From: Pseudofabraea citricarpa
Taxonomy: Eukaryota > Ascomycota > Leotiomycetes > Helotiales > Dermateaceae
Direction: 5' to 3'
DNA length: 64,000 nucleotides
NCBI GenBank assembly: GCA_029641185.1
Contig: JAPWGK010000008.1
Coordinates: 868,001-932,000, forward strand
Shown here: positions 12,001 through 22,756 of the stretch, in pieces
How the letters are laid out: every line of letters begins with the position of its first letter
How positions within the stretch are numbered: position 1 is the stretch's first letter
The notes under the pieces: generated by a model
The model's input: only the letters and a program-made list of their open reading frames with translations
Databases searched by the model: none
What the model was told of the DNA's origin: nothing
Made by a program: the position numbers and the translations under genes

Positions 12001-13027
12001 TAGTCGTTTCTTCTCCATCAACCGTACTTTTGTCTTCAAATCCTCGATTTCTCGGCTTGCTGCAGTATTGGCACCTGCGGTTCGAGGTGAAAGATGTGCT
12101 CGATCCGTAGTTGATGTCCTGGATAGGACCGGACTAACGGGTTTGGGCGAAAGAGCATCTGATGAGTCCCCTTTCTCGGGAGAAGAAGATCGGTCTTCAT
12201 CTTGCGTGTCATGACCACTTCCTTCACTCGCTGTATTTGCTCTTAGTTGAGTTCCGATCGAGGCTAGTCGGGGAGCTCCTAGTCGTAGGGCCGGCTTTGG
12301 GGCAAGGGAGGTTCTGCTACTTGTGCTGGTACTCCTGCTTGCCAATGCACCAGCCCTGTTGCCAACTCCGACCCCCCCGGTTGATGCTGTTCTTGGTGCT
12401 GGTTTTGCTGGTGGCCCCATAGAGGTTCGACTTCCTCCTGCACTTGGTCGTGGCTTCGTAGAGCTCGCAGATGGTGCTCTTGAGGGTGTACCTGTTCTAG
12501 GGGTGGAGGCACCGGAAGTTGCAGTCGACGCAAGCTGCTTGGTGGGAGATTTCGTGGGAGACTGTGGGCCAAATAGTTAGCAGCTAGAAACAATTATAAT
12601 ATAAATGGAAACTTGCTCGAATCATGCTAGATGGTCGTCTTGTCGCCGGACTTGGGCTTGCAGCATTCATGCTGGCTCGTTTTCCTGCCCCGGCATCTGG
12701 GACAGAGCTCAACCGTCTTCCTAACACAGCACCAGATACACTGCTTGGCCTCGCCGGTTTTTTTGCAGCTCCATTTGCAGGTTTGGGCGGAGGTGCTGGT
12801 TGCGCAATGATGGTAACTGCTGTTGGTCGAACGAACATTCCTTTTCCCATCTCGCATTCGAAATAGCTTTCCCCATTGATGCTACCATCGTTCTTCCCGC
12901 TGTGGTCCTCTAGCTCAACGCCGAGCCAACCTCCGGGTGGTATCCCATGAGGTTGTCCTATGAATCGTACGGTTGCGATGCGGCTATCAGAGAGTTGAAC
13001 TGTCTGGCCAACTGCAAGGTCAGACAT
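9001..13027 (-). CDS. ro-3: dynactin p150Glued subunit
   Basis: Two exons, 13027..12617 and 12561..9001, 1323 aa. It is the large dynactin subunit that links dynein to cargo and microtubules, and it supports nuclear and endosome movement in hyphae (Neurospora ro-3, Aspergillus nudM). An N-terminal CAP-Gly domain (about residues 5-72) has GWLGVELEDHSGKNDG with the conserved GKNDG motif that binds EB1 and tubulin tails. A Ser/Pro/Lys-rich basic linker follows (to about 240), then a long coiled coil (about 260-600), the dynactin-specific central region (about 640-950, PF12455-like), and a further coiled coil and basic C-terminus. I chose the ATG at 13027 (MSDLAVGQTVQL) over 13087 because it matches family N-termini. 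Only a GC-AG intron (12616..12562) keeps the frame. Length is normal for fungal orthologues. Confidence 0.95.
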
Positions 13028-13345
13028 GTTGTGCGCACACAAACATTGGGGAGAACACTGTTTAGAATTCTCACACCCACACCACACTATATCCTTGCCG
13101 TGTTAAAGGATTGTCGTGAAAGAGTAGGATTCTTGGAATGTTGAGTTCCATTTGTCGCGTTGTCAGGAGACGCGGCGGACAATTAATGCCTGAGGCGTCA
13201 AATATCAAGGTACAGGTGCATCATCTGCACGTGCCTCCAATCATTCAATCACACATTATTTTCTTTTGGCAGCAGCCACTGGAACCTCCACAACATCTTT
13301 TTATCATTGAAGACATTATTAACATTAAAATTATTTACGCTTATC
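13028..13345. other. intergenic, p150Glued promoter
   Basis: 318 nt between the start of p150Glued and the stop of the GMC oxidoreductase gene, both minus strand. No distinct motif identified. Confidence 0.5.
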
Positions 13346-15385
13346 TCAAGCAGCTGCGGCAATTATGACATCTGCAGCCTTTTCACTGATCATATAAATC
13401 GGCACTGCAATATAAAACCCTGGGATCTTCGGGAACACAGAGGCATCAACAACCCGAAGACCATCGACTCCTCTTACTCTGAACTGCGAATCCAAAACGG
13501 CCATTGGGTCGTCGTCACTCCCAATTGGACAAGTGCAACTCGCATGATGTCCCCAAGCCTCCTTGCGTACGAAGTCTTTCAAAGAATCACCGGTGACTGA
13601 GGTTCCAGGCCATACCTCACTGAACGACCCAGACAAAGGGATCAGTGACTTGAAGATTTTGCGTGAGAACTCCATACCCTCGACAACAGCCTGAACGTCT
13701 TTTTCGCCATCCACGCCGGCCCCAAATGAGTTGAAGTCAATGAGTGGCATATCTCGAGGATCTGTGCTGGTGAGCTTCACAGTTCCAGCAGCATTACGAC
13801 TGTGGGCTTTGAGAGTGATCCATGACCAGTGCTGCGCATCAGAGGTTCCGTTGACTGAATACCCTGGATAATACCCCGGAAAACTTGCAGGTGCACCAGT
13901 AATCAGAATATCAGGATCATCATCGGCCGCTGATGTCTTCTTGACAATCGCAAGAGAAACACCGTTAGATGCGTAGATGCCTCGATCGCCGCCGTTAGCA
14001 TTGTTCTCCCACTGGACGAGGCATGGATCTGGTGAGGTTCGTAAGAAAGTGCAGTCCTTGGTGGCAGAGAATTCGCTTTCGGACCGGCCTATAACGCTGG
14101 TTTCATAGCGATCCTGCATATTGGTTCCAACTCCAGGAAGATCTACTACTACTGGAATATCAAAAGAGCCAAGTTCAGCCGCTGGCCCTACACCGCTTAG
14201 TTTGAGCAACTGTGGCGTGTTGAAAGCTCCTGCTGCTAAAATAACTTCGCGTGTTGCATTCACAGTGCCAGGAGTTCCTGTGGCACTCGCAGCGGCACGA
14301 GGGTCGGCACGATACAAACTCTTGCCGGAGAGAAATTCAACTCCCACAGCAAGAGGTTTGGAACCATCTACCTCAGCGAATCGCACTTTGGTTACCAATG
14401 TTTCGAGCCTGATATCAAGGTGGTACTTTCGACTTCCATCGGAATTGAGAGCGTTTGCGGTCGTAAGAACGAATTCGCGTGGCCCATTTCGAGCCCCGCC
14501 ATCAACCGCAATTGGTACTTGATATAGTCCTTCTGCAGAATCGCGGCCTATCGTATCTGCATTAATATCTCGAAGCAAGACTTCTCCTAAACCAGTAAGT
14601 GTACTGATGATAAGCCCTAATGTGCTCCGACCCATCGCTGTCGCTGCGGCGACAACAAGGGACAGGAGCTTCAGGTCTTTGAGAACAATCTTGAGGTCAG
14701 TCACACTTGTTGTGTACCATCCACTGAAACCATGGCCAACAATGCCGTTCGGGAGGTACTCTGCATTCTCCATCCGCTTGAAATATTTCCGCATCGCATC
14801 TGGCTGCCAGGAGCTATCGCCAGTTATGCTTGCAATATATGACCAGTCGCTCTTGTGAGGATAGATACTGATTAATGCATTATGGGATCCGCAACCGCCA
14901 AGTACCCCAGCACGGGGATACAGGATTCCGAGGGGAGTTGCGCCAGCTGGAGGATTCAAGCCGACATAAAGATCTCCAGATTGCGTTCTGTAAGTCATCT
15001 TTGTGTCTTTCTGTTGCTGGCCTAGATCACTATAGTGGTTGACATAGTAATCCCATTTCATCGGTCCGTATTCCGTAGATTGAAGGTTGAGAGCTGGAAC
15101 CTGGTACTCAGTCGATGCTCCTTGGTCGTCACCAGCATCAAGCAGAAGCACTTTATAGCCAGCGATGGCAAGTCTTGCGGCCAAAGGTCCACCTCCTGGA
15201 CCACTTCCTACAATGACATACTCGTAAGGCTCAAGGTCAACTCTCTCGGTTGTTTGGCGTACAACCTTGGGACTTTAAGTCTCGAATTAGCAGGTTTCCT
15301 ACATGACATGACCTCCAACTACTCACAGTGCCGAGGCATTGCCGAACAGTAAACCAGCAAGCACCAAGGTCCAGTTGATGAACAT
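13346..15385 (-). CDS. secreted GMC-family FAD oxidoreductase
   Basis: Two exons, 15385..15327 and 15272..13346 (54-nt GTGAGT...AAAG intron), 661 aa. Residues 1-20 are a signal peptide (MFINWTLVLAGLLFGNASAL). The FAD dinucleotide-binding motif GSGPGGGPLAARLA is at about 42-55. A GMC signature-2-like stretch ILAAGAFNTPQLLKLSGVGP lies mid-protein. The C-terminal catalytic region has WGHHASCTCPIGSDDDPMAV (His595/His596) and VVDASVFPKIP. These enzymes oxidise alcohols, sugars or phenolics with O2 or another acceptor. The substrate cannot be read from the sequence. The second catalytic His/Asn expected after the PxG turn is replaced in GFYIAVPIYM. Length is typical for fungal secreted members. Confidence 0.92.
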
Positions 15386-17418
15386 TTTGGATGAGCGAGC
15401 GTGGACAGAAACTGTAGCACAAAACAAAGAGAGGAATCAATCAATTTAAATGTTATGCGATATTCATTTTCATAATGCCAACTGTGCCTTGCATACCCTT
15501 GGCTTGACCGACAACAGACAGGCATGTGATGGAGATCGCGATTCTTTGAGGATCTATCTTCTAAGTCTACTGGCTTTCAGCCATCATTCAGCCGTACCGA
15601 GGCAGGGTCCACCTGCAATGTGTCGGTATATATAGCAGATGCTATTAATCACTATCCTATTTTGGAAGATCGCAAGCAAACTACCTTCCCGTATCTCCAT
15701 CTTGCATATGCAACCTTGCGGAGTCAGGAGTATTGTATACCCCAGACGGGACGACGGGACCTTATTACTCGATCAGAGTGGTTGGCAAACCTTGTCCAAA
15801 GTAATCAGGCGTTCGCCTAAAAGGGTTCTGTGCTTCGGTCATTTAATCTCGATTCTCGTTATGCAGGGAAGTATTCCTCCTTTTACCTTGAAAAGTTTAT
15901 TCCCTCAATATTTTACTAAGAGCCGAATTCAATCGAACGATCGCTACCGTACTCTGCAAAGACTCCGAGGTCGCTCGCTCAAGCGGGTTCTCAAGCCACC
16001 GAACTTTTGCATCGTATGCTAGAATGGGGAATAAAGCCACAATTTGTTGTTGCGACTTGAAGGAACAACAAAGGTGCCGAAGTACAACTTGATAAGCGAG
16101 CAACCCCTCTTCGCCAAGCCGGCATATCGTCCATCTGTGCACCACATGATCAATATGAACCTGTGAAGGACCTAAGAAAGAAACAAACATGAGTCGATCA
16201 GCTCATATCAATGAATTTCCGCTGAAGTAGAACACTGGGTTATCAGAAGGCATGTTTATACCCGCCTTTCGGGGATGGTGGGTGATCAAGCTCTTTGATC
16301 AACGATCTATCAAACACAAGAAACTCTACCAGTTCCTAAGCATATGTTTACTATTGTTGTAAACATAGTTACTGAAAATGCTAAACCACCATCGATTGTT
16401 GAACTGCCTTGTTTTCAAACCACAAATGGAAATGCCCTCAAAAGCAGAATGAACAGTCTTTTATATGAGCTTATTGGCAATCTCCCAAGTACATATCAAA
16501 ATATGCACCTGTCCAAATCTTCTCATGTGCACTGGTGTTCATGCAGTGAAATTTGTTGATCAAGCTAAGCTGCTTGACAGACTCGGTCTCTATCGGCTGG
16601 ATTATTACAAGCAGATTAGATGCTTCAACACAATAACCGAGTTAATCATGAACCTCACATGAAAGAAGTGACATATTAAATACCAATGAATTCATTTTCT
16701 TTGGTCGCTCATTGATACTTGTGAAAGCTCCAACACGTGATTTACAGTCAAATATAGTTCTATCACTCCATGCACCTATTTTGTATAATATCTTCAAATG
16801 CGTTCGTTTTATGAGTAAGGATGCATAGTTATATCTGTATAAGACTTCTTTCGATTGAACTTTTAGATTTTTCAGGTACTGCTTAGCGAGCAAGAAGTGT
16901 GGAGGTGAAAGCTATCCCTCCACTCTTCCTACTGTAAAGTTTTATCAAGCAAGCTTAACTAGTTAACCATAATCACATTATGCTTTAAGGAAGAAGGGGT
17001 CAAAATAAAGATGATTGGACCAGAACTTGCCAAACACAATTTCACCCACCACTTTCGTTTTCTTGTGGGGCTGATTGACTGCCGTCGAAAAAGCCCCACA
17101 TTCATCAGGACTACATTGTCGTGAAGAGATAAGTGAAACCTTAATGTGGATATCATGGACACCCACCAATGAATCACGAGATCTGCTTTCAAATCAAGCT
17201 GTGACGGAACAGGCGGGACTGCGAACGCTCGCCAGGTGTTTTAGTCTTGCTTTGGTACTGAACAGCGGAGTTATAATTTTATAAAAGGTGCCAGTAGTCC
17301 CTCTCGTAAGTCTACTTGGTAACAATACTAAAGTCTGGACCACAAAACGTGATCCAATCCCGTTTATCTAGAGTTCTTAACTTGAAACTACTGACCTTCT
17401 TCTCCTAAGATCGATACC
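15386..17418. other. gene-poor intergenic stretch
   Basis: About 2 kb between the divergent GMC oxidoreductase (minus) and alpha/beta hydrolase (plus) genes, so it contains both promoters. Short frames (for example 15639-16022 plus, 15897-16190 minus) overlap one another antisense and show no family features. A possible TATAAAA lies near 17279, about 140 nt before the hydrolase ATG. Confidence 0.5.
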
Positions 17419-18538
17419 ATGGCAACTTCGAAATTTAGAGCTTTTAGTGTCACTGATGTCGTCTTCAAGAAAGTTGACAATCGACCACTACAGGCCTCAA
17501 TCCACATTCCCAAAGCCTCCTTGATATCTGGCGGACATCTGCCGCTTCTTGTATGTTGGCATGGCGGGGCATTTATCCTCGGCGACAAGAATTCTGAGCC
17601 TTGGTTCTCGACATGGTCAGCCTCTTCATTTCAAGAATCTAGACCAACTGGTGAATGACTATGAAAACAGGCTCTCCCAATTTGCCGAAAAGAAAAATGC
17701 TATTATCATTAATCCGGACTACCGGCTACTTCCGGAGGTCCGCGGTATTGATATTCTCGAGGATGTAAAGGATTTCTTTACGTGGGCTCAGACTTCTCTG
17801 GCTGATGAGATACGCAAAATATCCGATATTGTCACGATCGATTTCAACAGGGTTGTTGTGGCAGGAGGAAGTGCAGGCAAGCTTCAGAGCTCGTTTCAAT
17901 AAGTACCATCCTAACTATGCTGATGAAATTCTGCAGGTGGTTATTTAGCAGTTCAGTCTTCCTTGATTTCGCCGGCCATGAATTTCAAAGCTGTTATCTC
18001 GGAATACGGCTGCCTAGACTTGAAGATTCCCTACTTCGAGATTGGAGTCTCACATGTTATGATGGGAGAACCCCCAATACCTCCCGAACAAGCCGAGGCG
18101 ATAGTACAGAAGTATCTTAGCGAGATGGATAGAAATGTATTTAGAACCTCAACAAGCCCCGAAATTCTGTGGACTCTGGCTCTCGCTGCTACGCAGAAAG
18201 GTTACATTTTAAAGTTTCTCGGTCCAGAAAAGGAAATATATCCTATGGAAAGTCTTGAGAGCGCCGAAAAGCTTCCACCAATGTGGCTGATGCATGGCAA
18301 AGATGATAGTGTTGTAAGTTCACGGATCACTCCATTTTGTTGAAATCAAGGTGTTCATGCGTCTTAGGTACCTGTAGAATGCTCCGTAAACTTTGAAAAG
18401 AAGTTGAAAGAGCTTCACCCCTCTGTGCCGGTTCTACTTAACTTACGACCAGGTGACCACGGGTTTAGTGGCTCGGCAACTTTAGATGATGCTTGGATTC
18501 AGGAGGGATGTAGATTTATCGAGTCGCACGGATTCTAA
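17419..18538 (+). CDS. alpha/beta hydrolase fold-3 (HSL-like) esterase
   Basis: Four exons: 17419..17615, 17671..17876, 17937..18313 and 18368..18538, 316 aa with all phases consistent. The oxyanion-hole motif HGG (about 48-50, LLVCWHGGAFILG) and IIINPDYRLLPE mark the hormone-sensitive-lipase family. The nucleophile elbow GGSAGG has Ser133, the acid is Asp257 or Asp258 (MHGKDDSVVP), and the base is His291 (PGDHGF). It should be an intracellular carboxylesterase or lactone-type hydrolase, since there is no signal peptide. The substrate is unknown. Intron 2 must use a GC donor: any GT-donor reading runs into a TAA. Reading exon 1 straight through instead gives a false stop at 17658. Confidence 0.88.
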
Positions 18539-19431
18539 AGATTAGTCAAGCGAGAGCTCCCCGAAAGCAAAAGAATTAGCAAGTGACTTGGAATAAAAGG
18601 GTTTGCATTAAATCATTTTTAGTTGAGGTCTTAAGCGAGCACTAGGATATAACTGGTGCTCCGCAGTTTTATTCCTAGGAATGTGTTTGTCGCCAGATAA
18701 ATGTCACACACGAGTTGTTGTATAGATAAATTTGGTTTGTTGCCGAATGAAGATGTGAGAACTGTGACCTCCACCTTTACTTAGCAGATGATGTCAATCG
18801 AGCTTGAACAGAAAATTTCCAAAAGATGAGCATAAATAATTCATGATAAGTGAATGTCGGTTGACTGTAATCAACGGGTCAACTAGTATCACATATTCAA
18901 GTGAATGCCATTGTCGGAGGTTATTGATCTGTTTAATGGAGAAAGAGGATAACTAAAAGAGGATAACTACAAGAGAGAGAGGCTTTTATAAAGGCAGTAC
19001 CCGATCACATGCACACGTGACTATTCTTCCAACAGTGAAGGTGGGAAAGAATATATTTTTGTTACAATCATATATTTTGAAATAGCTTCCGTTCTAAAGA
19101 ATAGGAAAGAAAAGGAGAGAAAAAGAAAGAAACAAACATGGAAGTCTAATTTGTGGCTTTGTTGGTACTAAAGATGTTCTGAGTAGCAAAAGCTGCCTCA
19201 ACAACGCCCCTGGATTATAATTTATATAAGTTGTTAATCTACTTAGACGCGCTACTCAGATGGTAGTTTACGGAAAACCCCTATATATTCACTTGGGCAG
19301 AAACAATAGATGTAATTATAATTTCCTATCTTTGATGTATCATATCTCTTTGTCTTTTGACAAATTATATTATTTAAGGACCTCCCTCCCAGGAAAAGTT
19401 TCTCAACTTCTTATTCAACAACATTTCGATC
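18539..19431. other. intergenic, promoter of first F-box-like gene
   Basis: 893 nt. Holds a TATAAA at 18987-18992 and one copy of the inverted element described below (19008-19030), as well as a short purine-rich run near 19095-19137. The TATA is about 440 nt from the ATG at 19432, so either the 5' UTR is long or a transcribed unit was lost here. Confidence 0.5.
19008..19030 (-). promoter_or_regulatory. 23-nt promoter element, copy 1 (minus orientation)
   Basis: On the minus strand it reads GGAAGAATAGTCACGTG and continues TGCATG. It matches 21 of 23 positions with 20517-20539, which lies upstream of the paralogous gene in the opposite orientation. It contains a CACGTG E-box. Both copies lie near a TATAAAGGC. 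Confidence 0.45.
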
Positions 19432-20241
19432 ATGGAAAATCAGACATTCACTGCGAACAAATACACCCAGCAATGCTTGTTAAAACAAGTACCGCCTGAG
19501 ATCCGCCTGAAGATATTTGACTATGTCTGCCTTCTTGAGCAAGGGCTGAACCCCATTTTCCGCCTCCATAACCGCGTCAACAATCTTGTTAAGGCCATGC
19601 GACCAGACCCTATCATGTACAAGGAGGCAATGACGGCGTACACAGCTACCACCTATTATGAACTCACATGGTGCCATAAGTACACATTCAGGGACACATC
19701 TCTTGCTACTATTGCAAAGATAAAAAAGCTGGATCTTGTGATTATGTGTGTAACTTTTCATGAATGCACCCACTTGCTCTTGCAGATACTAACAGCCAGC
19801 AGGAATAAGCCTTCGTGGCAGCCCGGCCCCGACATAGCGACTCCAAGACTTATGGCAGAGACTCTCAAGCTAGCAACTGGAATCGAAGATTTTCGACTGT
19901 GTGTCGATGTCGAATCTCTATTTTGGAATGGTGACTGCGAGACCAGGTTCCTTTTCAATTTCCCAAAATATCTTGTCAACTTCACCGCATTGAAGAGACT
20001 CGAAATTCTCATTCCCATGTTCGAGTGGTGCAGGGACGAGGAGTGCAGAAACAATATAGTGCATCTGAACGTGGCTAAGATCAACGAAGCCGCTGGATTT
20101 CAAGGGGTTTTGGATCGCGTCGAAAGTGAAAGCATGGACGATGACAATTTTGACTATATCGAAATTTGGATATGGGAGCCGCAAAAGGGAAAGACAATGG
20201 ACTTTTCTAGCTTGTGGCATTACATCGAAGACGAGGAATAA
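19432..20241 (+). CDS. F-box-like protein (paralogue A)
   Basis: Unspliced, 269 aa. The N-terminal QVPPEIRLKIFDYV (about 19-32) has the LPxEIRxxIF pattern of fungal F-box-like/2EXR-type proteins, which usually act as substrate adaptors of unknown specificity. It shares a layout with the next gene: MRPDPIMYKEA vs MRSDPILYQEL, IAKIKKL vs VAQIKKL, YLVNFTALKRLEILIP vs YLVNFKALKTLEIHIP, and a C-terminal EIWIWEPQKGKTMDFSSL vs EVWIWEAEKGKVMDFSGL. The two are a tandem duplication that has diverged strongly. No signal peptide or membrane segment. Function unknown. Confidence 0.75.
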   Translation: MENQTFTANKYTQQCLLKQVPPEIRLKIFDYVCLLEQGLNPIFRLHNRVNNLVKAMRPDPIMYKEAMTAYTATTYYELTWCHKYTFRDTSLATIAKIKKLDLVIMCVTFHECTHLLLQILTASRNKPSWQPGPDIATPRLMAETLKLATGIEDFRLCVDVESLFWNGDCETRFLFNFPKYLVNFTALKRLEILIPMFEWCRDEECRNNIVHLNVAKINEAAGFQGVLDRVESESMDDDNFDYIEIWIWEPQKGKTMDFSSLWHYIEDEE

Positions 20242-20873
20242 GCAGTTCATGGGTTGCGATTGGTTATTGACTAGCAACACGGCGAAGGCTTTTCTATTTA
20301 TTTTTGTCCTATGGGACTGTTGGCACTCGATGCGATAATGCTGATAACCTGAATACTGGGAGAAAATACAAGGATATTAAGACAATTTTGTATGAATTCT
20401 GATGCTACAAGCCAAACTAAGGTAGTGATATACTTACTTGATACTCCTCCACCCATCTCGCAAACTTGCTAGGTCTCATATTCACTATACACGACACACA
20501 TGGAAGTTAGGACTCTGGAAGAATAGTCACATGGGCATGTGACACGCTAGTGCCTATATAAAGGCCTCCCTCCTGTTGTTCCTCTTTCTTCCTTGAATAA
20601 ATCAATACCTTCGAATACGAGCATTCAATCCATGGAGTGAATGTGTAGTGCCCATCGTCCCATTGATTACAGTCAACCGACAGATACTAAAAGCGGAATA
20701 TTCAAACATCTAGCAGATAATTTGTTGCTAAACGCACTAGGGCTAGGAATTCGCGTGTATGCGGCTAGGGTTAAAGATACACATTCACCAATCGACATCA
20801 CATACAAAGATATCCAATCTCAATTCATTCTCGATCCTTTCATATTTTCCGCTCTTGCCTTCCATTAATCAAC
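20242..20873. other. intergenic between F-box-like paralogues
   Basis: 632 nt. Contains element copy 2 (20517-20539) followed by TATATAAA at 20555-20562, giving a standard promoter order for paralogue B with a 5' UTR of roughly 280 nt. The 75-codon frame at 20641-20868 is probably part of that 5' UTR. Confidence 0.5.
20517..20539 (+). promoter_or_regulatory. 23-nt promoter element, copy 2 (plus orientation)
   Basis: Reads GGAAGAATAGTCACATG and continues GGCATG, followed closely by TATATAAA at 20555. It is the counterpart of 19008-19030 in inverse orientation, with CACATG in place of CACGTG. Confidence 0.45.
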
Positions 20874-21879
20874 ATGGACATGGACATGGGCACCGACATG
20901 GGCACCGACATGGGCAGCGATATGGGCAGCGATATGGGCACCGACTTCGAGATCGACATGGAAATCGACACCGATACAGTAACATCAACTCCAATAGTCA
21001 TGGGACCATCAATGCTACAGCCATTCAATGGAATGGTGAATAAGGAGCAACTTTCCCTATTCAGAAGGCTTCCAACGGAGATTCGTCTGCAGATATTCGA
21101 AGAGGTTGTCCCTGACGTTGATAATTGCTGGAGTCCCAGAATGAGTGGTATGTCAAATATTATTATTGCAATGAGATCAGATCCCATTCTATACCAAGAA
21201 TTGTTGGAAGCAGTCAATAAGACGTTATGGTATGTAATGGACAGCTATTCGAGTGAGTATAGATTCGGGCAGTTCGTGCAGACACAGAGCTATACGTTTG
21301 AAAAATATCCGCCTGCTGTGGTTGCTCAGATAAAGAAACTGTTTCTCATTATCGAGTAAGTCTTCTTGAACCCGGTCAATGATATGGACCCTAATTAAGA
21401 GTAGCGATTCATATACTCGGGATTTTATTACCGACGATTTTACTGAGGGTCCGGTAAATGGCCAATTCATCGCACAAGCTCTTCAACCAGCAACTGGTGT
21501 GCAACACTTTGTGATGTGTTTCGACCGCAACTCCCTCGATCTAGGAAGATGTCGGGGCCCAGGTTGGGGCTCTTACTTTTTCCTTGATGTCTTTCCCAGC
21601 TACCTTGTCAATTTCAAGGCATTAAAGACCCTGGAGATACACATCCCGTTTGCAATATGGATCGTCGATCCAGAAGAAAGAGATGAGAAAATGCAGAAGA
21701 GCATCTCTTTAGTAGATAGTGCTGCGGGCGTAAAAGGTAGAATGGATAGAACTGAGAACGAGGGTACGGACAGGAGGGGAGGGGATTTCACCGCGGAGTA
21801 TCATGAGGTTTGGATTTGGGAGGCCGAGAAGGGGAAGGTGATGGATTTTTCAGGCCTTCCCGTTGACTTAGAGGGTTAA
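20874..21879 (+). CDS. F-box-like protein with N-terminal MGxD repeats (paralogue B)
   Basis: Two exons, 20874..21355 and 21402..21879 (46-nt GTAAGT...AAGAG intron, phase 2), 319 aa. The first ~35 residues are a low-complexity acidic repeat, MDMDMGTDMGTDMGSDMGSD and onward, encoded by tandem 12-nt units. An F-box-like motif follows (FRRLPTEIRLQIFEEV, about 62-77), and then a region collinear with paralogue A. The intron lies where paralogue A reads straight through. The branch site is close to the acceptor, so the exact 3' splice site is the weakest part of the model. Function unknown. Confidence 0.72.
20876..20946 (+). repeat. in-frame 12-nt tandem repeat (GAYATGGGCANC)
   Basis: Imperfect units of the form GACATGGGCACC or GATATGGGCAGC repeated about five times at the 5' end of the paralogue B coding region, preceded by two GACATG half units. 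The units encode alternating Asp-Met-Gly-Thr/Ser. A length-variable minisatellite is likely. Confidence 0.8.
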
Positions 21880-22756
21880 TTTCGTGGGTTTGAAGGGATG
21901 TGGCAAAGAGGCATCAGCTACGTTGAAGTATCTGAGATACCTATTAGCTTATGATGCGTCCGAGTTAGCAATCGAACCGATAAATGAAATCAGTCAATAT
22001 ATGATGACCTTGCTGAATATAACACTGAGAATGAATCTTGGAAATTGACTTTAAACAATACGATGCCAGATGAACCAGCGGAAGTCTCTGAGCGACAGAG
22101 AGGAGAGAGGGGAGAGGAGAAGAAAGCAAGCTGATAATATTGATAACATAAGACGTATTAATATCGAAGATCACGGTAAAACTATATGATGAACATAGAA
22201 AATTGCGGAGATAGTAGATAACTGGCTACTGGCTAGATACCTTATGCATTAAGTATTAAGATAGATACTTATACTTCGGCAGGGTGGATGTGCACGACGA
22301 GCACGTGGAGAAAAGGAGCCTTGCTCTCCTTGAAATCTGAATTCTGTCACTGATAGACATGTGGCGAGAGGATACGCTGGATTTGAGTAGATACTAAAAG
22401 AAAATCGGGCTACGCAGTACTGTGATGAAGATTTGAGGTTGAGATGTCAAGGTACCTAGGTACAGTACGAGGCTTGGCAGGGACGCGAGAAGCGCGTCGA
22501 GCCAGTTGTTCGTCACCATTTCCCCACGAGCCATGTTTACGGCACCACCTTCGCAGCCTCAACACCGGATGCACCAATGCATCTGCAGGGAACGCCAACA
22601 TGAGATAGAAATCCTAGCCCCAGCAGAGTGTCCAACTCTGTCGCCCTGCATTTCCAATTGATTTTACCCCGAAAACGTGGCCAGCCCTGCTCATCATCAT
22701 CGCATCCCACTGTTCCACCGTGGAAGCTCACCTCACGGTATCTAGTATAAATATGG
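21880..22756. other. intergenic
   Basis: 877 nt between the F-box-like paralogue and the phosphatase. Contains a TACCTAGGTA palindrome (22453-22462) and a TATAAAT at 22746, only about ten bases before the first phosphatase ATG. Confidence 0.5.
22453..22462. repeat. TACCTAGGTA palindrome, copy 1 of 4
   Basis: Ten-base perfect palindrome, here inside a longer GTACCTAGGTAC palindrome, upstream of the phosphatase gene. Confidence 0.85.

Noticed and set aside
9211..12422. Many plus-strand open frames opposite p150Glued
   Set aside because: They are antisense shadows created by the codon bias of the coiled-coil coding sequence.
17616..17658. Straight read-through of the hydrolase first exon
   Set aside because: It ends in a stop 43 nt later and loses the NPDYRLLPE segment. 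The 55-nt intron 17616..17670 restores it.
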